Made by a program: the position numbers and the translations under genes
Shown: positions 26,203 through 33,318 of the stretch, one piece after another
Numbering within the stretch: position 1 is the first letter of the stretch
Layout: the number at the start of each line of letters is the position of its first letter
Notes under the pieces: model-generated
Database searches by the model: none
Seen by the model: the letters and a program-made list of their open reading frames with translations, nothing else
What the model was told of the DNA's origin: nothing
Source of the DNA: Variovorax paradoxus
Lineage (GTDB): Bacteria > Pseudomonadota > Gammaproteobacteria > Burkholderiales > Burkholderiaceae_C
Direction: 5' to 3'
DNA length: 64,000 nucleotides
Assembly (NCBI GenBank): GCA_016806145.1
Contig: CP063166.1
Location: forward strand, 5,332,001-5,396,000

Positions 26203-27452
26203 CAATAGTCTCCAATATGGATACCGAGAGTCGCCCAATCAAGTGGGTGTTCGATGAGTTTAAAAAAGGCAACTTGTTTGTTGATGAATCTTTTCAAAGG
26301 AATTTTACTTGGATTAGAAAAGATAGAATTTCGCTATTGGAAACAATCATTTTGGGCTATCCCATTCCCGAAATTTACCTTTGGGAAACTCAAACCGACC
26401 CCACTACCGGCGACACAAAATACAGCGTAGTCGACGGTCAGCAAAGAATAAGAACCATCGGGCTTTTTATCGAAGGCAAGCTTAAGCTTACGGACTCGGG
26501 CTTAGAGTTCCCCGAAGCCAGCTATCGGGGTCAATCATTCGAAGACCTTGACCCCAAAACGAGATCCGATATTTGGGCGTACAAGATTTCGGTTCGATTC
26601 GTAAATTCTGCCGTGCAGCGCGACGACATCGTGAAGATGTTCTTGCGACTAAACAAGACATCCAACGCACTTAACCCTCAAGAGTTGAGAAACGCCGAAT
26701 TTAACGGAGAATTTCTCAAAACTTCCGAGAGAGTTGCAGAACTGGAATTTTGGAAAAGGTGGAACCTCTTTAGCGACACGGAAATCCGGCGCATGCAGGA
26801 CATCCAGTTCGCAAGTACCCTACTCATTTTTATGAGAAGTGGCTTCGAAGACGAAACAACTCAGTCTGCAATTAACAAGATGTACGACTTGTACAACGAG
26901 TCCTACCCTGAAGCAGAAAATGATATTGCCAGCATTGAAGTAGCTTTGTCGATTCTGGACGAAATACTAAGCAGAAGCGAATACCTCCGAACACCTTGGA
27001 AGAAAAAAACTCATCTCTACACTGTGTTCACAGTTGCGACGTGGCTTGCAAAAATTAATGTCACCGATTGGAGCGCCGTAGCGACAGCCCTCGAAACATG
27101 GTTCATGTGGACTGAGTTGAATGACATCCCGTCAGAAGAATACAGCGGTCGGCTTTATGAATATCATCGCTTATCGCAAGAAGGAGTTCAGAAAAAGTCA
27201 AATCGCTTAGCTCGATTTGACATTCTTACTCAGTATCTTCAAGAAACGCTGGGCGGGCAGCCCCAAGGCCACAACCGCCCTTTAGCCGTCAAATACAGCG
27301 ATTCATCAGTTTTGAATTCCGCCGAATCGTATGAGATCGACTATTGGGCAAAAGCGCTTGGAGTAACCGACCAAGAACTCAGAGATGCCGTTGCAAAAAT
27401 TGGCCCGTCGATCAATGAACTTAGAAAAGAACTTTCCAAGAAAAATACATAG
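26199..27452 (+). CDS. DUF262 (ParB-like/GmrS-type) protein
   Basis: 417 residues. The N-terminal DUF262 domain has the expected ESFQRNFTWIRKDRISLLET, LGYPIPEIYLW and VDGQQRIRTI (78-87) motifs; in GmrSD and related systems this fold binds and hydrolyses nucleotides and senses modified DNA. No HNH (DUF1524) nuclease motif is visible in the helical C-terminal half, so effector activity may come from the coupled nucleotidyltransferase. AT-rich like its partner. It converges with the SRAP gene 14 bases away. Confidence 0.82.
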   Translation: MTIVSNMDTESRPIKWVFDEFKKGNLFVDESFQRNFTWIRKDRISLLETIILGYPIPEIYLWETQTDPTTGDTKYSVVDGQQRIRTIGLFIEGKLKLTDSGLEFPEASYRGQSFEDLDPKTRSDIWAYKISVRFVNSAVQRDDIVKMFLRLNKTSNALNPQELRNAEFNGEFLKTSERVAELEFWKRWNLFSDTEIRRMQDIQFASTLLIFMRSGFEDETTQSAINKMYDLYNESYPEAENDIASIEVALSILDEILSRSEYLRTPWKKKTHLYTVFTVATWLAKINVTDWSAVATALETWFMWTELNDIPSEEYSGRLYEYHRLSQEGVQKKSNRLARFDILTQYLQETLGGQPQGHNRPLAVKYSDSSVLNSAESYEIDYWAKALGVTDQELRDAVAKIGPSINELRKELSKKNT

Positions 27453-27466
27453 CTGAACTTAGCAAT

Positions 27467-28447
27467 CTAGGCTGCCATTTGATGCTCGTAATACGGCCGC
27501 TCCTTATCCTCAAGGATTTTTTCAAGATCAGCTTTTGATCGTCCCTCCGGGGAAAGCCAAGCCTCGACGTTTTCATGGCGCAGTTGCACGATGCAACGAT
27601 CATGGCCCGCATCGGCGACCTCTAGCGGCGGCTCATCCGTGATCGCCGCGAAAGACCATAGTTCAGGCTCATCGGAGCCCTCCGGCGGCGTCCAATGCGA
27701 GTAAAGGCAAGCGATGAGCATGTCTTGTGTCGGCCGCGGCCGGAACTCGAGCACGACGTTTTCGGGCTCCTCGCCCGGCCGCAGCTCTCGGTGCTCCATG
27801 TCGTGCCGCTTCACGTTCTCGTAAAAGCCGTTGACGATCATGAGCCCATGGCTCTGCCCAAATTGGCCCTTCCAGAAGCCCTCGAGGCTGTTGCGCCGTG
27901 CGTTATAGGTGCCAGGGTACTTCGTGTCGTAGAACGCCGGTTTTCCCGCCGGCCGGCACTGGTAACGCATCGGCTTGATGAGCCATTCGCCATCCTCGAT
28001 GACCAGCACCGGGGCATACCACCCCGGGAAGATGCGCCCGTCCCGCGGCTTCAGTTCGGTACGCTTCAAGTCCTCGAGCTTCGCCAGGGCCGCTGCGATT
28101 TTTTCAGACGCCACGCGCTGATCGTGGAGCGCCGTCTTCGTCTCCTTCTCCTGCAGCTTTCGCTCGGCCTTCACGAGGCGCGCGCGCTGCTCGAAAAGCG
28201 TTCGCTCATACCCCATCGCCTGCTCGGCGTCGTACTCATCGATCAACGCCTTGATGGCCCGCTCATCGTTGGTCGTCGGATTCGAAAAGTTGGCATCCAT
28301 CGCCTTCGGAAACTTCGGCACGAAAGGCCTCGACTTCTTCTTGCGCGAGATGTATTCCCGATAAAAGTCCTTGATCGACAGTAGGGATTTCGGGAACAGC
28401 CGCCGGAAAGCGGAATGCTCAGCGCGGGTCGAGGCGGAAAAGCACAT
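27467..28447 (-). CDS. SRAP domain protein (YedK/HMCES-like abasic-site crosslinker)
   Basis: 326 residues. The start at 28447 is fixed by the catalytic Cys2 (MCFSAST); a longer frame exists but would bury it. SRAP active-site pieces are NARRNSLEGFW (Asn), NGFYENV (Glu) and AGHDRCIV (His). It forms a protective thiazolidine link with abasic sites in single-stranded DNA. A charged helical insert (residues ~60-130, ending KTALHDQRVASEKIAAALAK) makes it longer than YedK (222 residues). Divergent from umuD, with 83 bases between, implying joint DNA-damage control. Confidence 0.88.
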   Translation of the reverse strand: MCFSASTRAEHSAFRRLFPKSLLSIKDFYREYISRKKKSRPFVPKFPKAMDANFSNPTTNDERAIKALIDEYDAEQAMGYERTLFEQRARLVKAERKLQEKETKTALHDQRVASEKIAAALAKLEDLKRTELKPRDGRIFPGWYAPVLVIEDGEWLIKPMRYQCRPAGKPAFYDTKYPGTYNARRNSLEGFWKGQFGQSHGLMIVNGFYENVKRHDMEHRELRPGEEPENVVLEFRPRPTQDMLIACLYSHWTPPEGSDEPELWSFAAITDEPPLEVADAGHDRCIVQLRHENVEAWLSPEGRSKADLEKILEDKERPYYEHQMAA

Positions 28448-28494
28448 GCGAGGTGTCTCCGATGCGCGCCTGTGGGCGCTGTAAGCAAAAGGGC

Positions 28495-28538
28495 TGACGC
28501 CGCTGCGCCTGCCCGCCCTATACTGTATGCATGAACAG
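28495..28538 (+). promoter_or_regulatory. SOS promoter with LexA box overlapping the umuD start
   Basis: CTGACG (28495-28500), 18 bases, TATACT (28519-28524) form a promoter. The LexA box CTGT-ATGCATGA-ACAG (28523-28538) overlaps the -10 and the umuD ATG at 28531. The transcript would begin at or next to the start codon, so the mRNA may be leaderless. Confidence 0.75.
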
Positions 28539-28971
28539 TATTGCAGCACAACCCGCCCCGGTGCCAGTTTGCATCGAGAGCCTGCTGCTGCCGATGGCCG
28601 AGGTAACGGTACACGCCGGCTTTCCGTCGCCTGCCGAGGATTTTCTCGTCAAGCGCATCGACCTCAATGCCATCCTCATCACGCACCCACAGGCAACGTT
28701 CCTCCTTCGCGTGGCCGGCGACAGCATGAGCGGGCACGGCATCGAGAACGGCGACATGCTGGTGGTTGATCGGGCGATCAAGCCGCAGCACGGGCATATC
28801 GTCGTGGCCGTGATCGACGGCGATTTCGCAGTGAAGTTTCTACATCTTCGCGGCGGCCGCCTCAAGCTCAAGGCCGGCAATCCCACCTACCCGGACATCA
28901 CACCCTCGGAGGGCCAGACCGTCGAGGTGTGGGGCGTGGTGACGAGCAACATCAAGCAATTTCGTACGTGA
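28531..28971 (+). CDS. umuD: UmuD-like translesion polymerase subunit (S24 self-cleaving)
   Basis: 146 residues. The autocleavage site is A29-G30 (VHAGFPSPAED), catalytic Ser65 lies in AGDSMSGHGI and Lys102 in GDFAVKFL, all as in UmuD/LexA. Cleaved UmuD' joins UmuC to form PolV. There is no Shine-Dalgarno; the ATG lies inside the LexA box. umuC follows after one base. Carried by the prophage, like HumD-type phage proteins. Confidence 0.9.
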   Translation: MNSIAAQPAPVPVCIESLLLPMAEVTVHAGFPSPAEDFLVKRIDLNAILITHPQATFLLRVAGDSMSGHGIENGDMLVVDRAIKPQHGHIVVAVIDGDFAVKFLHLRGGRLKLKAGNPTYPDITPSEGQTVEVWGVVTSNIKQFRT

Positions 28972-28972
28972 G

Positions 28973-30271
28973 ATGTTCGCGCTGCTCGATGGGAACAATT
29001 TTTACGTCTCCTGCGAACGGGTCTTCCGGCCCAGTCTGCAGGGGCGCCCCGTCGTCGTCCTGAGCAACAACGACGGTTGCGCGATCAGTCGCAGCGACGA
29101 AGCGAAGGCCCTCGGAGTCAAGATGGCGCAGCCGCATTTCGAGTTCCGGCACCTCGAGGAGCACGCCGGGCTCGTGGCGCTGTCGGCGAACTTCACCTTG
29201 TACGGCGACATGTCGGATCGCATGATGAGCCTGGCCGCCGGCATGGGACCTGGACAGGAAATTTATTCGATAGATGAATCTTTCATCGATGTCACGGGCG
29301 TGCAAGGCGATCTGCGGAAGCGAGCGCGCGCCGTACGGTCGCGCATCCTGCAATGGATCGGCATCCCCTGCTGCGTGGGCATCGCCCCCACCAAGACCCT
29401 CGCCAAGCTCGCGAACCACATCGCCAAGGACGCCGAACGGAAGCCCGGCAGCTATCCCGCAACGCAAGCCCAGGTCTGCGACCTCTCTTCGCTGTCGAGC
29501 AACGAAGTCGAGGAACTGCTCGCCAGCACCGAAGTGGGCGACGTGTGGGGCGTAGGCCGGCGCATCGGCGAGCAGTTGCGCGAGGGCGGCGTGACCACTG
29601 CGCTAGACCTCGCAAAGCTCGATCCAGCAACAGCCAGGCGACGGTGGTCCGTCGTGCTCGAGCGCACGGTGCGCGAGCTGCAAGGGCTGTCCTGCATCGA
29701 CCTCGATGACGCCCCATCGCCAAAAAAGGAAATCGCCTGCACGCGCTCTTTCGGGCATCCCGTGCGCGAGCTGCCACCGTTGATCGAAGCAGTGAGTGAG
29801 TTCGCGGCACGCGCGGCCGAGAAGCTGCGCCGCCAGGGCAGTTTGGCCGGCATGGTCCACGTCTTTGCGCACACGTCGCCCTTCCGGCCTGGCCCAAAGT
29901 TCGCGCGCTCGCTGACCGTGCCTCTTCGTCGGCCAACGTGCGACACAGCCGCCATCACTCAGGCCGCAGTGATGGGCATTGAGCTGCTGTTTGAGCCCGG
30001 CTACAACATCGCGAAAGCAGGCGTGATGCTGCTCGAGCTCAACGACGGAAGCATCCTGCAGGGCGAGTTAGACCTCGAGAGCGAGGAAGGCCGCGAACGC
30101 AGCAAGCTGATGCGCGCAGTGGACACGCTGAACGATCGATACGGCAAGGGCACGCTACGCATCGCAAGCACCGGCACCGCAGGCGACCAACGCGAATGGA
30201 CGATGAAACAGCAGCGACGCACACCGAACTACACCACCGACTGGCGCCAAGTCCCCATCGCACGGGCATAG
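28973..30271 (+). CDS. umuC: UmuC, Y-family DNA polymerase V catalytic subunit
   Basis: 432 residues, full length. Polymerase motifs: FALLDGNNFYVSCERVF (first catalytic Asp), YSIDESFIDV (Asp-Glu pair), helix-hairpin-helix GVGRRIGEQL, and a little-finger domain ending RTPNYTTDWRQVPIARA. It performs error-prone synthesis past lesions after SOS induction. Co-transcribed with umuD. Confidence 0.93.
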   Translation: MFALLDGNNFYVSCERVFRPSLQGRPVVVLSNNDGCAISRSDEAKALGVKMAQPHFEFRHLEEHAGLVALSANFTLYGDMSDRMMSLAAGMGPGQEIYSIDESFIDVTGVQGDLRKRARAVRSRILQWIGIPCCVGIAPTKTLAKLANHIAKDAERKPGSYPATQAQVCDLSSLSSNEVEELLASTEVGDVWGVGRRIGEQLREGGVTTALDLAKLDPATARRRWSVVLERTVRELQGLSCIDLDDAPSPKKEIACTRSFGHPVRELPPLIEAVSEFAARAAEKLRRQGSLAGMVHVFAHTSPFRPGPKFARSLTVPLRRPTCDTAAITQAAVMGIELLFEPGYNIAKAGVMLLELNDGSILQGELDLESEEGRERSKLMRAVDTLNDRYGKGTLRIASTGTAGDQREWTMKQQRRTPNYTTDWRQVPIARA

Positions 30272-30294
30272 CGCCCCCACTGACAATCGAAGCC

Positions 30295-30507
30295 ATGAGC
30301 CAAGCAGATTTTTTTCCTCCCGAGCCCACCATCCTCAGCGCGCCGACCTGGTACAGCGATGAGGCCCGCGACGAGCACGCACTTCCCCTGGCACCTGGCG
30401 ACTACAAGGTGACGCCCGGCACCCGATGGACCGTCACCTCTCTAAAAGATGGAACGACCGTCTACGACGGCATCGGCCCGGTGGAAATCCGGCGCGCCTC
30501 GAGGTGA
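30295..30507 (+). CDS. Hypothetical phage protein
   Basis: 70 residues from ATG 30295 (MSQADFFPPEPTILS). Acidic, no TM; the end (GTRWTVTSLKDGTTVYDGIG) suggests a small beta fold. Same strand as and 23 bases after umuC, so possibly in the SOS operon. A longer frame from 30196 would overlap umuC and is less likely. Not recognised. Confidence 0.5.
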   Translation: MSQADFFPPEPTILSAPTWYSDEARDEHALPLAPGDYKVTPGTRWTVTSLKDGTTVYDGIGPVEIRRASR

Positions 30508-30512
30508 GCGGC

Positions 30513-30776
30513 ATGGCATCTCTATACCTTTCGATGACCGAGAAGCTGTCCGCCCACTGGAAAGCCAACAGCAACGTCTACCCGCAAAAATTCGTACTCA
30601 CGCCGCCGCAGCTCGAGGCCTACACGGAATCGCGCATCCGATGCGGTGCCGACCCCAAAATTATCAGCAGCGAAACCCACATGGGCGTACGCATCGAAAT
30701 CTCTGACAGCACGCCCGGGATCATGGTGGCCGCTGACGGCACCGAGATACCGCTACTGGGCACATCGGAAGCATGA
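30513..30776 (+). CDS. Hypothetical phage protein
   Basis: 87 residues (MASLYLSMTEKLSAHWKANS...). Soluble, with a helical N-terminal half and GVRIEISDSTPGIMVAADGT near the end. Start 30513 lies five bases after the previous stop; its own stop overlaps the next start (ATGA), indicating coupled translation. Not recognised. Confidence 0.5.
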   Translation: MASLYLSMTEKLSAHWKANSNVYPQKFVLTPPQLEAYTESRIRCGADPKIISSETHMGVRIEISDSTPGIMVAADGTEIPLLGTSEA

Positions 30777-31072
30777 AAACAGCCGAGCTGGCCGGTGCTG
30801 CCCTCAATGCTTGGATCGCAAAGGCGCTTGGCGAGCCGGTCGACATCGACTATGCGAACGAATGGCCGGGCTTCGACCGAGTGCTCGAGAGAGAGGCGAT
30901 CCACATCGCACCTATGCCAGGCAAGGGTTATCAGTGGTGCGCCATCGTGACAGGCAAGCCAGGCAGTCGCTTTCCGGACGGGCGCGCGCCCTGGCAAGAG
31001 GGGCCGACTCCGCGCGTAGCCGTCGGCCGCGCCATTGTGGCCGCGCGCTACGGCGCCGAAGTGTTAGATTGA
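30773..31072 (+). CDS. NinX-like DUF2591 phage protein
   Basis: 99 residues. The opening MKTAELAGAALNAWIAKALG and the TPRVAVGRAIVAARYGAEV end fit DUF2591 (phage NinX). Function unknown even in model phages. It is the last gene of the rightward unit; its 3' end overlaps the 3' end of the convergent Rz1-like gene by 25 bases. Confidence 0.65.
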   Translation: MKTAELAGAALNAWIAKALGEPVDIDYANEWPGFDRVLEREAIHIAPMPGKGYQWCAIVTGKPGSRFPDGRAPWQEGPTPRVAVGRAIVAARYGAEVLD

Positions 31073-31380
31073 CCGATCTTCGGCCCCGCTCGGCTTTTTG
31101 AAAGAGTCGCGCCAATCGGGGCCGCGCAAGCCCTCACAGCCGCGCGCAGTTCTCCCTCATAGCCCTCGCGCAGCTCGATTTCCGCCATCGCCGCCGCGGC
31201 AAACCGGTCGAGATCCACGCCAGGCGAAAGCGCCTCGGTGGGCATCGCCGGCCGCGCTGGCTCGGCGGCATCGCACGGGATAGGGATCGGCACTTTCACG
31301 GTTTGCACCGACGCAACCCCGCACGCCGCGAGAAGCCAACCGAGGCTCGCCATCACCCCCAGGAGCGCCAATCGCTTCAC
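31048..31380 (-). CDS. Rz1-like outer-membrane spanin lipoprotein
   Basis: 110 residues from a GTG start overlapping the Rz stop (GTGA). A short basic N-terminus, hydrophobic LGVMASLGWLLAAC with lipobox LAAC, then a Pro-rich region (VPIPIPCDAAEPARPAMPTE), typical of o-spanins. With the gene upstream it should fuse inner and outer membranes in the last step of lysis. It is the final gene of the leftward late region. Confidence 0.72.
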   Translation of the reverse strand: MKRLALLGVMASLGWLLAACGVASVQTVKVPIPIPCDAAEPARPAMPTEALSPGVDLDRFAAAAMAEIELREGYEGELRAAVRACAAPIGATLSKSRAGPKIGQSNTSAP

Positions 31381-31730
31381 GGCTGCGCCCTCCCCTTCAG
31401 CCACCCATCGACGCGAACCTGTGCGCTCGCGCAGGCATCTCCCGGCACCGCCGGCGGCGTGCTCAGGATCGTGTGCGCCGCCTGCTGGCGCCCACCGGCA
31501 TCAGCGCGCGCCACGGCCTGCGCATTCTTCACCTCGGCGCCGCGCTTGTCGGCCAGGTCGCGGAGATCCTCGGTCGCATCGCTGCAGGCCGAGGCCGCGG
31601 CGCGCGCGTCATCGCGCTGTAGCACCGACGTAGCCGCTCGTTCAAGGGCGCCCACCCAGGCCCAGCCGAGCGCAGCATTGCCCGCCAGGCTGATGCAGAG
31701 GGCCGCCATCAAGGCTTGCAGCATGCTCAT
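31377..31730 (-). CDS. Rz-like inner-membrane spanin
   Basis: 117 residues. An N-terminal signal anchor (LQALMAALCISLAGNAALGW) followed by a long charged helical periplasmic part rich in Ala, Asp and Arg. The start overlaps the endolysin stop (ATGA) and the gene is followed by an Rz1-like lipoprotein, the usual two-component order. Assignment is by topology and position. Confidence 0.65.
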   Translation of the reverse strand: MSMLQALMAALCISLAGNAALGWAWVGALERAATSVLQRDDARAAASACSDATEDLRDLADKRGAEVKNAQAVARADAGGRQQAAHTILSTPPAVPGDACASAQVRVDGWLKGRAQP

Positions 31731-32311
31731 GCGCTCAGCACCTTGAACGCGCGCGCCGTGGCGGCTTTGCGCTCGGCCAGCTTCAGGCGCTTTGGCCCGT
31801 TGACGCGGCCCGTCACGTCGTAGATGTCGCCGCGCTCGGCGGGCGCGATACAGCCCTTGTACTCGGCGAAAAACCAGCACGCCGAGAACGCCGCATGCTG
31901 CGGCTGCAGGAGGAGATCCGGATTGCCACGGTAGTCGGCGCCGATGGCGCGTCCCGCTGCAATGTAGGCCTCCTCCCAGGTCAACTGAATCAGGCCACGA
32001 CCATGGAAACCCTTGTAGCGAAGCTGGCTTAGTGCGCGCGGGTTGCGAATGTAGTCCTCGGCGCGATAGCCCCCCTTCACGAACAGGCTCGGGAAGATCT
32101 CGCGCAAGCGATCCGGCGTCTTGTAGTTGAGATCCTCCTCGACCTTCTGCAGGGCATCCGACTCGATTGTGAGCTGTCCGAGAAATGCGGCCACCGCGCT
32201 ATCGGAGTGAATCCGAAAACGGTTCATGCCGTCCGCAAGGTGCAGCGTGTAGCGCTCGGCGTCCGCGCGCGTCGCGCCCGTGCATGCGATGAGGGTTTGG
32301 GTGTCGATCAT
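31727..32311 (-). CDS. Glycoside hydrolase family 19 endolysin
   Basis: 194 residues. GH19 chitinase-like lysozyme motifs: AFLGQLTIESDALQKVEEDL with the catalytic Glu, LNYKTPDRLREIFP, and RYKGFHGRGLIQLTWEEAY. No signal peptide, so release needs a holin. It cuts peptidoglycan at lysis. The start overlaps the upstream membrane-protein stop (ATGA). Confidence 0.88.
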   Translation of the reverse strand: MIDTQTLIACTGATRADAERYTLHLADGMNRFRIHSDSAVAAFLGQLTIESDALQKVEEDLNYKTPDRLREIFPSLFVKGGYRAEDYIRNPRALSQLRYKGFHGRGLIQLTWEEAYIAAGRAIGADYRGNPDLLLQPQHAAFSACWFFAEYKGCIAPAERGDIYDVTGRVNGPKRLKLAERKAATARAFKVLSA

Positions 32312-32703
32312 GGCTTCTTGAGATCCTTCGCCGCGGTCTTCGCGGCCTGGTTGGCGGTTTGTGCGGCGTTCTGCGCAGTGCTCGCGGCCTCGCCCGCGGT
32401 CTGCGCAGCGCTCGCTGCGGTATCGGCCGCCTCGGTGACGCGGCCGGCAATGGAAGAGAGGCGGTCGCCGTAGGCCTGGCGCAGCCGGCCTATCTCTGCG
32501 AGGTGGTCTTCGCGCTGGCGCGACATCTGCGCCTCTGCATTGCGCGTGGACCAGAAGTAACCCGAGCCGAAGCCGCCGAGGAAGAGGCTTCCGACGACGG
32601 CAACGGTTTCGAGCAGGCGGCGCCACTGGCGCGGAGCACGAAGGCGCGGCAGCTCCTCGAGCGGCGCTGCGTCAGAGTCAATGGGAAGGTCATTGCGGCG
32701 CAT
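32308..32703 (-). CDS. Small membrane protein with Ala-rich coil, holin-region candidate
   Basis: 131 residues. One TM at ~33-51 (AVVGSLFLGGFGSGYFW), then a charged segment and an Ala/Thr/Gln-rich repeat tail (AADTAASAAQTAGEAASTA, QNAAQTANQAAKTAA) that should be a coiled coil. Placed between another single-TM protein and the endolysin, so a holin or lysis-regulator role is possible but not shown. The start MRRNDLP at 32703 overlaps the gene upstream by 14 bases. Confidence 0.5.
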   Translation of the reverse strand: MRRNDLPIDSDAAPLEELPRLRAPRQWRRLLETVAVVGSLFLGGFGSGYFWSTRNAEAQMSRQREDHLAEIGRLRQAYGDRLSSIAGRVTEAADTAASAAQTAGEAASTAQNAAQTANQAAKTAAKDLKKP

Positions 32704-33085
32704 GAATTTGCTCCTTGAGTTGGCGGACCTGATCGCGCAAGGACGCAAGCTCGGACGTCTGCGCAGTGAGGGCCTCGTTCATTGCCTTGAGCTGCCCCCG
32801 CATCTCCCAAACCTGCTGCATCGCTTCGTTCCGCTCGGCCGCGAACTTGTCTGCCCGCTCCTCGGCCTTCACGCGGGCCGCGCGCTCTCCCTCGAGCAGC
32901 TCTTTCCACGTACCGAGCGCGGCAATCTGCCCTTCGCTGTCAGCACGTTCCTTGGCTTCGGTCGGCTGCTGCGCGCGCCAGACCTTGTAGCCACCCGCGG
33001 CCGACAAGATCAGGAACATCAGCTGCGCGATGGGATTGCCCGCGATGTCGCCTATGTCCATGTGTTCCTCTGCTTTCTTCGTCAA
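32690..33085 (-). CDS. Small membrane protein with coiled coil, holin-region candidate
   Basis: 131 residues. One TM (IAQLMFLILSAAGGYKVW, ~18-36), then a long heptad-rich coil (ELASLRDQVRQLKEQIHAPQ at the end). The start overlaps the previous stop (ATGA). By place in the lysis module it could be a holin or anti-holin, but its single TM and long tail are unlike classical holins. Confidence 0.5.
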   Translation of the reverse strand: MTKKAEEHMDIGDIAGNPIAQLMFLILSAAGGYKVWRAQQPTEAKERADSEGQIAALGTWKELLEGERAARVKAEERADKFAAERNEAMQQVWEMRGQLKAMNEALTAQTSELASLRDQVRQLKEQIHAPQ

Positions 33086-33315
33086 ATCTCGAGCTGCACG
33101 AGCGGCAGGCCAGCGGGCGCGTCGCCCTCGATCACGCCATCGCGAACGAACACCTCGGCTCCGATGGCTCGGTCACCCACACCTCGCGCCGTAAGAACAC
33201 CGCCGCCCGGCAGCGCGAGACGCGCGATATCTCCATCGATGGCGGTCACGGTCGCGATCTGCAGCGGCGTCGCCGGCAGCAAATCGAGAAACACGCGGTA
33301 AACGTTGCGGCTCAT
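33082..33315 (-). CDS. Hypothetical small phage protein
   Basis: 77 residues, probably all beta (QIATVTAIDGDIARLALPGG, GDRAIGAEVFVRDGVIEGDA). Three bases after the 630-residue tail protein and overlapping the next gene (ATGA). Its OB-like strand pattern fits a tail-tip accessory protein; not recognised. Confidence 0.5.
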   Translation of the reverse strand: MSRNVYRVFLDLLPATPLQIATVTAIDGDIARLALPGGGVLTARGVGDRAIGAEVFVRDGVIEGDAPAGLPLVQLEI

Positions 33316-33318
33316 GCG

